Assembly (NCBI GenBank): GCA_033557675.1
Contig: JAWQRM010000394.1
Location: forward strand, 1-23,245
Reading direction: 5' to 3'
Source: Coptodactyla brooksi
Taxonomy: Eukaryota; Arthropoda; Insecta; Coleoptera; Scarabaeidae
DNA: 23,245 nt
The position numbers and the translations under genes are program-made. Under the pieces are notes generated by a model that searched no databases, was not told the origin of the DNA, and saw nothing but the letters and a program-made list of their open reading frames with translations. Shown one piece after another: positions 8,405 to 17,705 of the stretch (position 1 is its first letter; every line of letters begins with the position of its first letter).

Positions 8405-11400
8405 GTAAGTATAACAAGTTGCCAATCGGTACAAGAATCACAAGTGTAATCTTTAAAGAAATGTTATCGTTTTGAATAAAAAGATAAATTCTAAAAATCT
8501 TTCTTCAAATAATAATTTCTCTTGCTTTCTCAGACTATTTAAAACCGAAATGAATTGATTAAAACTAAACTAAACGTAAATATTAGTCTTTATTTCAAAT
8601 AAACTCATTAAATAAATAATACTGCCCAATAAGGAAATAAATGCGTATGTATCTATGAACCCCCTATTTATTATTGCATTTTTGGATTCTCCGATCAAAA
8701 TAAGTGTCTGTTTTAATAAGGTTTATAATACTATTATAATATTTATTTTTTTAATAATTTGAATTTTATCAAAAGCTAACTTAATTTTCATATTTCAAAT
8801 ACTTAAGAAGTATTTAAGTTATGTAAGCAAAATTTACAGTGAAGTGTAACAATAGATCATATTCTTTATTCCAATCATAATAAACTTGCCGTCTTATACA
8901 GGGTGTCTAAAAATTAAAACTAATCAAACAAGATCTTTATGTGGCTAGAACTTGATTAATAATTAATTTTAAAGAACGATAATTTTATCAATGGTACTTT
9001 TTATATTCTCAGTTGTTTTATGGCCATGATATCTTTTAATAATACACTCCCGCTGTTCGAAAATACGGTATACTTTTAAGAACATAATAGAAAAACAAGT
9101 AGAAAACTGTAAAAGAATAATTTTATTCGTGCGTAATACAATTAACCAACAGATGGCGCTAGTACAAGTTACATATGTCAAAAATTACGCATTAAGAGCA
9201 CTGCATTTTATAAAATAGCGAAGTGACACACGCTGTCTCTAAAAAAATTGTGTTACACTACAAAAATGAACTTCCAACCCGAAGTAATCCACAATTGATT
9301 CGTAAGCATTGATCAAGCATTGATTCGTAAACTCTGTTTACGTTCTCCTAAGTCTATTCTACTACTACTTATTGATGTTTTTAAGCGTACACTAACTGTA
9401 CAATATCTTGTAATCCCTTCCTAACAGATCAATAAATTGGCTAAACTAAAGTTTTGCTTGTCAAAAGTGAAATCAGACGTACATTTCGAAGATTTTCATA
9501 ATTATATGCATATTGATGGAAAACAAAATAATACAAAATAATTTCCCCACGAATTTACATCAAATAAAATACCTCAAAAAAATATTATTATTATATTAAT
9601 TTTATTTTTATTATTTTAATTTTAGTTTATTATATTAATATAATAAACACATTTTTAGTTTATTATATTAAGATTTGTTTTGTTTTGAATTTGTGGGTGT
9701 ATTGCAAAGGAACCAACGCATGCTAGTTGAAGTTGTTTATTCCTGCGTTAGTAGTTAGTTGTTTCTTTCATTAGTTCCTTTCCAGAGATCCAAAATTAAT
9801 AATAACTTTAAACTTCAGTTGGTCAAATCGGTTAGTCAAATTTGGTTAGCCCTCACATTAATACAGGGCTCTCATTTATTAGAATTATTTAAATAATACT
9901 GTTTTTCTTCAGTTAAAGTACTAAATTCATTACAAACATTACAAACTAAAAATATAAATAAAAATCACCTTTCCTCTAAAGCAGTGGTTCCCAACTGGTG
10001 GTACGCATATAGGGGTCCAAGTCGAAACTGGTTTTTATGACACGTTGTAAATAATTCCACTTCGTCTCTAGTTGTAACATGTAGGTATCTACGTAGGAAT
10101 ATATAAGAACTCCTCATAGTAATAGTATGTATTTACATTAGCTCTGTTCTGCGTGTGATTTATTTTTGTAACATAATAAAAAATCGGTCTTGGAAAATCA
10201 GCAGTGGAAACGAAGAAGACTCTGTTGAACTCTGTTGATGCGAAATAAATTTTAAAAAATGTTTTCAATAGTTTGAAAGAAAAAAATTGCTCATATTCTG
10301 CTAAGGTAATTATTGAATTAACGAAAATATCCTCCATAACTAAGGAAGTTATGGAGGATATTGAAAAATTTCGAAGAATTTTGGCTATGGACACTTTAAG
10401 AAGGAACAATTGTAGGGTTGGAAATGTTTGAAGAATTTTTAAACTTGGAATTGAAATAAACGAATCTACCTAATATAAAACTAGAAGATGTACGTCGCAC
10501 ATGACTTTCTCTTACCTTGCCCCTGGTTTAAATATAAAAAAAAATGCAAATTCCATTCGTTAAAGTAAATTAAAGTAATCAAATTAAAGTAAATAATTAA
10601 AGTGGCCATCAAGTCATATAAGGACTCCAAAAATATCATAATATACAGGGTGTACCATTTAAAAATCTGAAGTTAGGGAGTTTTTCGAATAAACCGAACA
10701 CCCTGCATATTTGAAAACTATTTCAAATTGTGAAGAGTTCGATGTCATGCAATGTTTATTTGAAATATTTTTTTCTAAAGGGAGCAATACCCGAGATTAA
10801 GAACGAAATACTCTCTTACCCCATAGGACTGTATTTTTATGAATTATGCTTATAACTCGATAACTGTTGATTTTAAGTGCGTCTTTATAGTTAAAATATA
10901 TTCTGTTACAAAAAGTTCTAAGAAAATCAAAAAAAAAATTAAATACTTCAACCATATGTACAATTTTTACGAAATCTTTATTGTAACCAGATTATATAAT
11001 AATTAGCTTGTATGCAAAGTATTGTTTTAATTATTCTAATGTGGCAATAATTAAACGACTAACAGATGGACAGACGGACAGACCAACCACCAAGAGTAGC
11101 ATTGATGGACTACAAAAAGACTAATTCGTCAAGATTTTTTTGCAAATGCAATACTTTCTCTTAAGAGAAAGTAAAAAGCAAGTACCCAATATTACTAGTG
11201 AATTGTGAAAAAGCTGCACAAGGTATGCTATTGATGTTAAAAACTCTTATGTTTCTCCACAATCTCAAGAAGACACTGAAAACTATTAACGATGATAATG
11301 AATTATTTGTTCTTTGATCATTTAGTTCACATTTATTACATATACTTTGTATTAAATAGTAGTTAATAAATGAGTTATTAAATTCTGCAAAACATTCTGT

Positions 11401-14400
11401 TAAAACTTAAAAAAAACTAAAATAACATTCACGTTACAGGTACATATCTCAAAAGTATCATAAAACCTTAAACCACTACAGATTATTAGTACTACGGTCA
11501 AGTCATAAAAATCACTTTGGACTTGGACGACTATACCACAGAAAGATTCAATAGTAATAAGTACAATTGGCTGACCCCAGGAGATCCAATAAACTAGAGC
11601 AATTTTCTCATTAAGCCTTCTGATAAAACCATTTTAATGTTGGGTGAAGCAACTTGTATTTGTCATTTGTTAATAACAATTACGTATCAACAGTTTTTTC
11701 TAGTTTTATGTATTTGTTGTCTATATTTTATTTTATTTATGCTTAAATACGTTTTGTAAACTTATTCATATGTGTATAAAATTTAGTTGAGCTGTCTCAA
11801 AAAGTTATAACATAACTTTTCTAGTGGTATATTATGAACCTACAAAGGTCTCAGGTGGTGCTGAAGTGTAAAAAGATTGGGAATCACTGCTCTGATATTT
11901 TTGGGGAATATGGCTACCTACTGTTATGTTTTTGAAAATATTTTCACATAAACTTTGCAATGTCAGCTGTCAGAATATATAATGGTTTAGATATAACATA
12001 ATATAGTATATAAATATATATTATAATATATAAATAATACAATATATATATAGTATATATTATGATCAAACTTTTTCAACAGTCACTCGAAGATTTAGAG
12101 AAATTGCTGTCAAATACATCAGATGATCGACAGAACTGAATATAGTTTTGGCTCAGGTTGAAGAAAATTCAGGAATGTATTTTTATGGTCAAATAGTACA
12201 TTGTATCAGAATCAACAATAATTCCTGATGAATTGAATAATTAACGTTACGAAATATAATACCTAAATTTAACGTTAAAGACAAATTTATTTGAGTGAAT
12301 CAGGATATTAAATCAAATTATGACCAATTACATATTAATTATACCATACGCTTTTACAAGACCACTCTTGAAGTTCATCGCAGGTCAAGGTAGGACAAAG
12401 TTATGTGTGACGCAAAATCTTGTTTTCTAAATTCTCGAGTTAAATATTAATTTAAAACATATCGTAAAATTAGCTTAAAAATTCCCTAAATAAAACTAAG
12501 AAGACTATTGAAAATGTGTTTTTGTGTTTCTGGTATAGGTGAGCTCCCCAAAAATTGTTACTGAATCCAAGAAAAATGATGACTACCATAGGAAAAATGA
12601 AGATTTTTACGTGTTATGGAAAAAAGGTGTCGTCGAAACAGTTTTATTTAGAAAAGGGGAGGAATTACCATCAGTTAATTTAGAAAAAGGGATTGCTAGT
12701 TTATTCCAGGTAAATAAAATTAGTATTAGTCTTAAATATTTTCCAGTTTTGGTGAAATTGTGAATATGTTGCGTTCTAGCTTCAATTTCAAGATCGAAAT
12801 GTCAAAGAGCAAGACGCCTCCGGAATTTGTGACGTCACCTACAAGTATTCAACAAAGAACACCATAGAAAAAACAAAGACGAATTGCGAAAATTTTGATT
12901 TGTCTTATGTCGCAAATACGGATCTTATTTTAAGTACAAAAATCAATTCCTTTAGGTCCGCCACCTACGAAATGAGCTCAAACAACGAATGCATCGAAAG
13001 CGTTCGATCTGAAGAAACTCATCAAGTTTACTTGCCAGCTAAGGAGGAAATAGGAAGCGAAATCCGCGTCGAACAAAGTCTGAAGCTTGTGGAGAATAAG
13101 CGTTGTCAAAATTGCGTTATGAACGAAAATAGTTATGAGGATGTAAAACAAAAATTGACCGACGACGTAGGCGTGTTTCGGGAAGGAAATTTACTGACCG
13201 AAAAAGATTTCTCCAAACAGCACGAGGGCAAAAGTTTTGCTAATATCGTCAACGAACACAGAGATAACGTAAAAACGAAAAATTTGGGAAAACTGACGTC
13301 GGCAAGAGCCATCGTACCTTTAATTAATTCGGCAAGAAGGAGCCACAAAGAGGAGATAATAAAAGTTCTAAATTTGAAAAAGAATCAAAAAATAATGTAA
13401 GTATAGTTATAAATTCACATACATTATTTAAAATTTCCTTATCCAAACTATTCTATTAACTATTCTACTACGGATTCTGGATCATCCTGCACCATTTTAT
13501 CTCACCCCACTCCCAAGCGTGACTTAAGGAGTGGAGGAGCCAATCAGACGGCAGGGGGCGTGGGCTGATTGGTGAGCCAATCAGAGGACAGGGCGTGGCT
13601 ACTATATTTTTTTTTTACATTATATCTACAAAATATCTTCAATTTGAACAGTTTAGTTTGATTTTTTTTATTTTAGCTCTCAACTATACGATATCCTGGG
13701 TTTTGCCCAAACTGAGAATTCACACGCAGCCGTTATGAAGAAACTCCACTTTGACGATACGAAAAACGAAGATAACAACGAGAGGTACTTGTGGGCATGT
13801 CAACTGTCGTCCCATCCTAATCCGACGATCGTTGTAGACCTTCTGAATAAATACAAAAAGACTGAAAATATACCAAAGAAAATACAAGAAACTCTCATAC
13901 TAAGTATATCGGCGATGGCATCTAAATTAATGAATTTAAATAAACTGGGTTATGCCAAAGTTGTCGGTATCGTAAAAGAAACCTTATTGAATAGTTTGGA
14001 TGTCGCCGGTAAGGAAGAAAGAATCGTGTTGTTGAGAGCTTTGAGAAACTTCAAATCCCCACAAACTATACCGAAGTTAATAGAAATAATTACGAATAAA
14101 GATGTTAACGTTAAAGAAGAAACGTTGGCTTGGAAGGCGCTAAGAGCTATGAATCCAGAATCTTGGAACGACAGCGTTTTATCAGCTGCATACAAAACTT
14201 ACTTTCAGTTGGATAAGAAGCACGATTCCAGTTCAAGGACGTTGGCGGCAGATATTTTGCTGCAATCCGCTCCAAACGACGCGATTTTGGAAGCTTTCTT
14301 GGGCTATTTGCTGGTAGAAGATAAGGAATTTGAAGTCAAAAAGTACGTTTTCCAATTAATCGAAATGATATCGGAAGAAGATGCCACGTTTAGGGATCGC

Positions 14401-15453
14401 GTAATGAAAATTATCAAAAATAGCGAAAAGTTAAATAATTATTCTGGATTGTCTCCGAGAGGATTGTCTTTGTCGTTAAAAAGGAAGTTTTTGGATTCAA
14501 AGTCGAGCAACGGTAGTTTGTTGACAATTCAAGAAATGTCAAGTGGCATTGTTAAGAGGGGAATTGTGAATGTTATGATGGATAAAGGTGGCGTTACGCA
14601 GGAGTTGACTAGCGTAAGTAATTTAGATTCAAATAAACGTGCTGATAAGTCTAAAAAACAACGGAAGTTTATTTATTTTTGTAGCTGGGAATATTTTCCG
14701 GTGGTTTGGGCAGTTTTATGTCATCAGACTCATCAGATTCCGAAGAAACAGCTACAGCCGGCATGGAACTAGCAATTCTGAGCACTCAAATTCGTCCGTT
14801 TGTGTTTTTCGAAGGCCAAGGTGAACTTATGGGCCACGTTTGGTCCGGTACAGCTTCCGAACGCACCACGGCCTTTCAGTCCTTAATTTTGGTACAGGAC
14901 CACCAGGAATTCCTCAGACTGGGTCCCGGATTCATCGTCGACGTCGAATTCAAGGGAGGTGTTTCGTTCGATTTATCAGGGAATATAGAGCTGTCGTTGT
15001 GGAATCGAAACGCCCAAGCTCTTATAGAAAAATCGTAAGTGCAACATTAAAATCAGAAATACCTTAGTTTTTAAGCTTTCTTACAGTGTCGGTTATGTAG
15101 GAGTGGGAACGACGAATCTGGATACTGCTTTCATAAGGCTAGATGTAGAATATGATATTTCTATAGAACCAAGATTGTCCTTGAACGCTGATTTGGACTT
15201 TTCATCAAATGTCGCGTTGTGTATGAGATTGAGTCAGCCCCCGTCCATGTTTAGGTAAATAAACTAGATATATTAAAAGAAAAGTTCAGCATTTTCTTTG
15301 CATAACTTCAGATACAGCATATACAAGCGAGAAAAGATGCCCAAAGGAAATCAATTATCTAGAGGGAAGCACAGGAAGCTACCAATACCGGGAAGAACTT
15401 ATGCATTAAACCGGAAGAACGATGTAATGTGTAGTGATATGTTCGATAAGTGA
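8147..15453 (+). CDS. Mtp: microsomal triglyceride transfer protein large subunit, complete, 7 exons
   Basis: The gene encodes the lipid-transfer subunit that works with protein disulfide isomerase in the ER lumen to load lipid onto apolipoprotein B-type proteins. Joining 8147-8404, 12539-12709, 12780-13396, 13677-14613, 14685-15034, 15087-15254 and 15312-15453 gives 2643 bases, 880 residues and a TGA stop. All introns are GT-AG and all phases match. The product has a signal peptide, the lipoprotein N-terminal (vitellogenin-type) beta-barrel (about 25-300), a helical domain (about 300-600) and lipid-binding beta sheets to the end. Its length is close to the vertebrate protein (about 890). Landmarks are GIASLFQ, the SARAIVPLI segment, RYLWACQLSSHPNP, QIRPFVFFEGQGELM and GNIELSLWNRN. 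No stop or frameshift interrupts it, so it should be functional. Intron 1 is unusually large and full of repeats. Confidence 0.93.
8897..9240 (+). repeat. probable MITE-like insertion in MTP intron 1
   Basis: It starts at TATACAGGGTGTCTAAAAAT, a terminal motif of many insect inverted-repeat elements, and contains the motif AGATGGCGCT (9151-9160), the reverse complement of the AGCGCCATCT found in the 5.8-7.4 kb repeats. I find no clear matching right terminus, so the end is approximate. Confidence 0.35.
9625..9648. repeat. 24-base perfect palindrome in an AT-rich tract
   Basis: GTTTATTATATT is followed directly by AATATAATAAAC, its exact reverse complement. A half copy (TTTTTAGTTTATTATATTA) follows at about 9653-9671. 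It lies in low-complexity sequence in MTP intron 1. Confidence 0.6.
10326..10362. repeat. perfect 16-base stem-loop inside the hAT-like element
   Basis: AATATCCTCCATAACT at 10326-10341 pairs exactly with AGTTATGGAGGATATT at 10347-10362, leaving a 5-base loop. It is more mixed in composition than its surroundings, so it is unlikely to arise by chance from AT content alone. Confidence 0.75.
10646..10768 (-). repeat. dispersed short repeat with CAGGGTGT ends, copy 2
   Basis: CAGGGTGT at 10646-10653 and ACACCCTG at 10698-10705 face each other. The sequence 10695-10768 matches 5411-5485 in reverse orientation (shared core: catcgaactcttca). It is nested in the hAT-like element. Confidence 0.5.
11041..11173. 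repeat. repeat segment with GACAGACGGACAGACC and a 22-base palindrome
   Basis: AGATGGACAGACGGACAGAC lies at about 11065-11084. TACTTTCTCTT and AAGAGAAAGTA form a perfect 22-base palindrome at 11152-11173. Both look like parts of a small repeat element nested in the hAT-like element. Confidence 0.45.
11985..12062. repeat. AT microsatellite
   Basis: Imperfect TATA/ATAT dinucleotide array in MTP intron 1, just right of the hAT-like element. Confidence 0.7.
12539..12709 (+). CDS. Mtp: MTP exon 2 (residues 87-143)
   Basis: The acceptor TATAG ends at 12538 and the donor GTAAAT begins at 12710, both phase 0. The exon encodes VSSPKIVTES to EKGIASLFQ. The I-A-S-L-F-Q end is a conserved landmark of MTP and related large lipid-transfer proteins. 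The GTG at its start is a valine codon inside the protein, not an initiation site. Confidence 0.9.
12780..13396 (+). CDS. Mtp: MTP exon 3 (residues 144-349)
   Basis: The exon starts after CTAG at 12779 with LQFQDRNVKEQDASG, then a CDVTYKY strand and a second cysteine (KTNC) that probably forms the conserved disulfide. It runs to NLKKNQK and breaks inside a codon (AT, then C from exon 4). The first 120 bases lie before the first ATG of this frame and are needed to keep the domain continuous. Confidence 0.9.
13501..13606. promoter_or_regulatory. CCAAT/GC-box cluster in MTP intron 3
   Basis: A GC-rich island inside an otherwise AT-rich intron of 280 bases. GAGCCAATCAG occurs at 13537-13547 and again at 13574-13584. 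An inverted CTGATTGG at 13565-13572 makes a perfect CTGATTGG-TGAG-CCAATCAG palindrome (13565-13584). Each direct copy is followed by a GC/CACC-type box (GGGGGCGTGG near 13555, AGGGCGTGGC near 13589). CCAAT is the NF-Y core and GGGCGTGG fits Sp1/KLF-type factors, so an internal promoter or enhancer is possible. A fragment of a GC-rich repeat is the alternative. Confidence 0.4.
13677..14613 (+). CDS. Mtp: MTP exon 4 (residues 349-661), helical domain
   Basis: The longest exon. It covers most of the alpha-helical domain that contacts protein disulfide isomerase in known MTP complexes, including RYLWACQLSSHPNPTIV and repeated helix pairs such as VLLRALRNFKSPQTIPKLIEII. It ends in GGVTQELTS before GTAAGT at 14614. 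The frame also stays open for a while into intron 4, but that tail has no similarity to the family. Confidence 0.92.
14685..15034 (+). CDS. Mtp: MTP exon 5 (residues 662-778), start of lipid-binding sheets
   Basis: After TTTGTAG at 14684 the exon reads LGIFSGGLGSFMSSDSSDSE, an acidic/serine loop, then QIRPFVFFEGQGELMGHVW and GGVSFDLSGNIELSLWNRN, all conserved MTP C-domain segments. It ends inside a serine codon (TC, then T from exon 6). Confidence 0.9.
15087..15254 (+). CDS. Mtp: MTP exon 6 (residues 779-834)
   Basis: The exon starts after TTACAG at 15086 and encodes VGYVGVGTTNLDTAFIRLDV through ALCMRLSQPPSMF, the penultimate beta strands. It ends in AG, which joins A of exon 7 to make arginine. 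Confidence 0.88.
15312..15453 (+). CDS. Mtp: MTP exon 7 (residues 835-880) and stop
   Basis: After CTTCAG at 15311 the exon reads YSIYKREKMPKG, a basic stretch and NRKNDVMCSDMFDK, then TGA at 15451-15453. The C-terminus keeps the cysteine before the last hydrophobic residues, as in other MTPs. Confidence 0.85.
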
Positions 15454-15787
15454 TTGTTTTCATTGTTATATTATTAGAAAAGAAAAGAAATTGATTCATC
15501 ATAACAGATGTGTATATTTGTTGAAAAAATCTTCGGAAATGAGCTGATTTCTTAGAGGCAAAGCAGTAAAAAATTATTAATTATTTCTTAAGTATCTATT
15601 TATTTCTTTGTTTATAACAAAACATATTAACAATATTCTGAAAGTCTAAGAATTCCCTAAAGATACCTGGTTGTAAATGGAATTAACTAATTAATGAGTA
15701 GTTTCTGGTTTACCTCGTTACACGTTTCTTCCACATCCAATTCGATATGTTATTTTTCAATCATCCCGTACAATATATTGTAATAAA
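15454..15787 (+). terminator. MTP 3' UTR and polyadenylation signal
   Basis: An AT-rich 3' UTR follows the TGA. A canonical AATAAA lies at 15782-15787, about 330 bases downstream. Confidence 0.55.
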
Positions 15788-16009
15788 AGTAAAAATTGTA
15801 TAAAGCCTCTTTTTCGAGCATCAGCAGTGAACTACAAGAATTAAAATGTGTGTGCTAACAAATTAAAATATTAAGGTTTACTTACTTAAAATTTCTGAAA
15901 TAGAGGGACACTCGACGTTACATACCACGAATTCTCCATTGAGAAAGTGTCGGTCCGAACATATTTTATAAACTAAGCTGGTTTCATAAAATGAGATACA
16001 GTAGGAGTT

Positions 16010-17180
16010 GTGGGAGAGAATCCTTTAACAAGCAATATTATAAAGCTCTAGACGGTCTTCCTACGGGTTTACCATTATCAGGATTATTAGCAGATTTATA
16101 CATAGATAACGTTTAACAAAAATATATAATAAATGCAGTCAACCCATTTAATCCTTTTATCAAATCTTGGACTAGATACGTACACCATATTTTCTGCATA
16201 TGGAACGGGAATCTTAATCAGCTAAATGACTTTCATATTTATTTAAACAATACTACACAAAAACTTGAAGTAGAATCAAATAGTAATATCAATTACCTAG
16301 CTTTAACTATATCAAATATCAATAATAAATTAGAGTATGATATATATAGAAAGCCATCTTCCAAAAGCATCTTCATTCCTTATGATTCTTACTATCCTAT
16401 ATCATATAAATTAGCTGCTTTTAATTATTATTTCAATCGTGTTTATAATTATCTTTTAAATTCCATTAACATAAATAAAGAATTGAATCACATATACAAA
16501 TTAGCTCATACGATATTTAAAACATCCTTTTAACTATCGTATTAATATTATTAAAAAGTTGGAATTGAAATGTAATACTACTAAAGATCCTTTATATGTT
16601 CAAGAAAATTCAGCTCAGGAAAGCTTCATATATAAAAGCATAACTTATAACCCAACAAGTTTAAAATTAAATAAATTATTTCGAAAACTTAAAATTTCAT
16701 TGGCCTAAGCCATCAATTTCTCCATATTTAATCAATTATCCATCTTCAAAGAAATAAAACCATTCCTAGAGAAGAGTGATATTATTTCAACTGTGTTTAT
16801 AATTATCTTTTAAATTCCTTTAACAGAAATAAAGAATTAAATCACATATATAAGTTAGCTCAAAGATTTAGCTATCCCATTAATATTATTAAAAAGTTGG
16901 AATTACAATGTAATACTGTTAAAGATCCTTTACACATTCAGGAAAATTCAACTAAGGAAGGCTTCATATATAAAAGCATAACTTATAACCCAACTAATTT
17001 AAAATTAAAAAAATTATTTCGAAAACTTAAAATTTCATTGGCCTACGCCATCAATTTCTCCATATTTAATCAATTATCCAACTTCAAAGAAATAAAACCA
17101 CTCCTAGAGAACATAGAATAAATGAACATAAAAAGGCTACCAAAGGCTTCGAAAAGATCCAACTTACACAGGCCCCTCCA
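16010..17180 (+). pseudogene. Penelope-like retroelement, C-terminal reverse transcriptase, dead
   Basis: The plus strand reads KALDGLPTGLPLSGLLADLY, the RT motif that precedes the catalytic box. The catalytic box follows as RYVHHIFCIWNG (tyrosine codon at 16177), where Penelope-like enzymes have YVDD. NYLALTISN and YDIYRKPSSKSIFIPYDS then mark the thumb region. There are several stops (for example after YIDNV near 16118) and a tandem duplication of the following segment (16438-17111). A possible tail of the GIY-YIG endonuclease domain (RINEHKKATKG near 17113-17147) is all that remains of that domain. The change of both catalytic aspartates to histidine and the stops make the copy inactive. 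It is of the same family as the fragment at 2930-3240. Confidence 0.75.
16438..17111 (+). repeat. tandem direct duplication within the Penelope-like element
   Basis: The segment beginning GTTTATAATTATCTTTTAAA at 16441 recurs from 16795, and the two copies end at matching CCTAGAGAA (16773 and 17111). Unit length is about 335-354 bases with small indels. The second copy keeps a longer open frame (16897-17121, containing NIIKKLELQCNTVKDPL upstream and YKSITYNPTNLKL within), while the first has stops at matching places. Confidence 0.8.
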
Positions 17181-17588
17181 TAAAGAAAAACAGCCAACCG
17201 TATAGTCATGTGTCAGACGTGGAGAAGAGGACTTCAAGAAAGGAAAACCTGCTTATATAGAAGGCAAACAGGAAGTAGAACTACCAACATATGACAGTAC
17301 TGAAAGAAGATAATTTTTCTAAAAGAAAACAAAGTCGAACGATAGCAAGCCCATAAAACAAAGAAATCACCGATATCGCGAATGGGATGCTCAGCGCCAC
17401 CTATCAGCCAGTAACGCAAGCTTGAAAAAATAGAAACGACCCAGTACGGAAAATAATCACTAAGATGCCACTCCAACCGTCGATAAAAACGAAACCATTA
17501 CACTATGTTTATTGGCTTCTCTTATCTACGTAGTAATCCTAGTGCATGAAGCTATACAACTTGCTATACAAATGTAATAGAAACCACG
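17181..17588. other. no recognised gene
   Basis: Sequence between the Penelope-like element and the HMG-box gene. It contains AGCGCCACCT at 17393-17402, one mismatch from the motif shared by the 5.8-9.2 kb repeats. It may be the 3' tail of the retroelement. No supported coding sequence. Confidence 0.35.
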
Positions 17589-17594
17589 TTTATT
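17589..17594 (-). terminator. polyadenylation signal of the HMG-box gene
   Basis: TTTATT on the plus strand is AATAAA on the minus strand, about 110 bases downstream of the HMG-box stop codon. Confidence 0.5.
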
Positions 17595-17705
17595 GCTAAG
17601 TTTTGAAGGTACAATTTACGGTCACAGGGTATGAAAATGTTAGATTGAGGGAAAGCCACTTATTTACGACGAGTTAATCTTAAACTAGTTACACATGGGC
17701 CCTTG

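Larger units (their letters stand above)
9982..11889. mobile_element. hAT-like element in MTP intron 1
   Basis: The left end is CAGTGGTTCCCAA. The right end, read on the minus strand, is CAGTGATTCCCAA, so the terminal repeats match at 12 of 13 bases. Both are of the hAT type. The 8-base flanks (CTCTAAAG and CTCTGATA) share their first four bases and fit an eroded target duplication. The 1.9-kb interior has no intact transposase. It includes a perfect stem-loop at 10326-10362 and nested small repeats (10646-10768 and 11041-11173). Confidence 0.6.

Noticed and set aside
8147..8449. Standalone 100-residue secreted protein
   Set aside because: The last 14 codons are intron read-through after GTAAGT at 8405. 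Exon 2 continues the MTP domain in phase.
9865..9880. Left end of the hAT element whose right end is at 2550
   Set aside because: ACAGGGCTCTCATT shares only CAGGGCT with that terminus and lies 7 kb away, in the wrong place and order.
10089..10409. 106-residue minus-strand protein
   Set aside because: Low-complexity, lies within the hAT-like element and across the perfect hairpin, with no recognisable domain.
11041..11173. CRISPR-like or tandem array because of GACAGACGGACAGACC
   Set aside because: It is a short GACA-type repeat, not regularly spaced repeats with unique spacers, and the context is an insect intron.
12900..13400. Separate gene starting at ATG 12900
   Set aside because: The frame is continuous upstream to a good acceptor at 12779 and is the body of MTP exon 3.
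13735..14772. Independent 345-residue protein
   Set aside because: It is MTP exon 4 read through into intron 4. The tail after 14613 does not resemble the family, and a good donor is present there.
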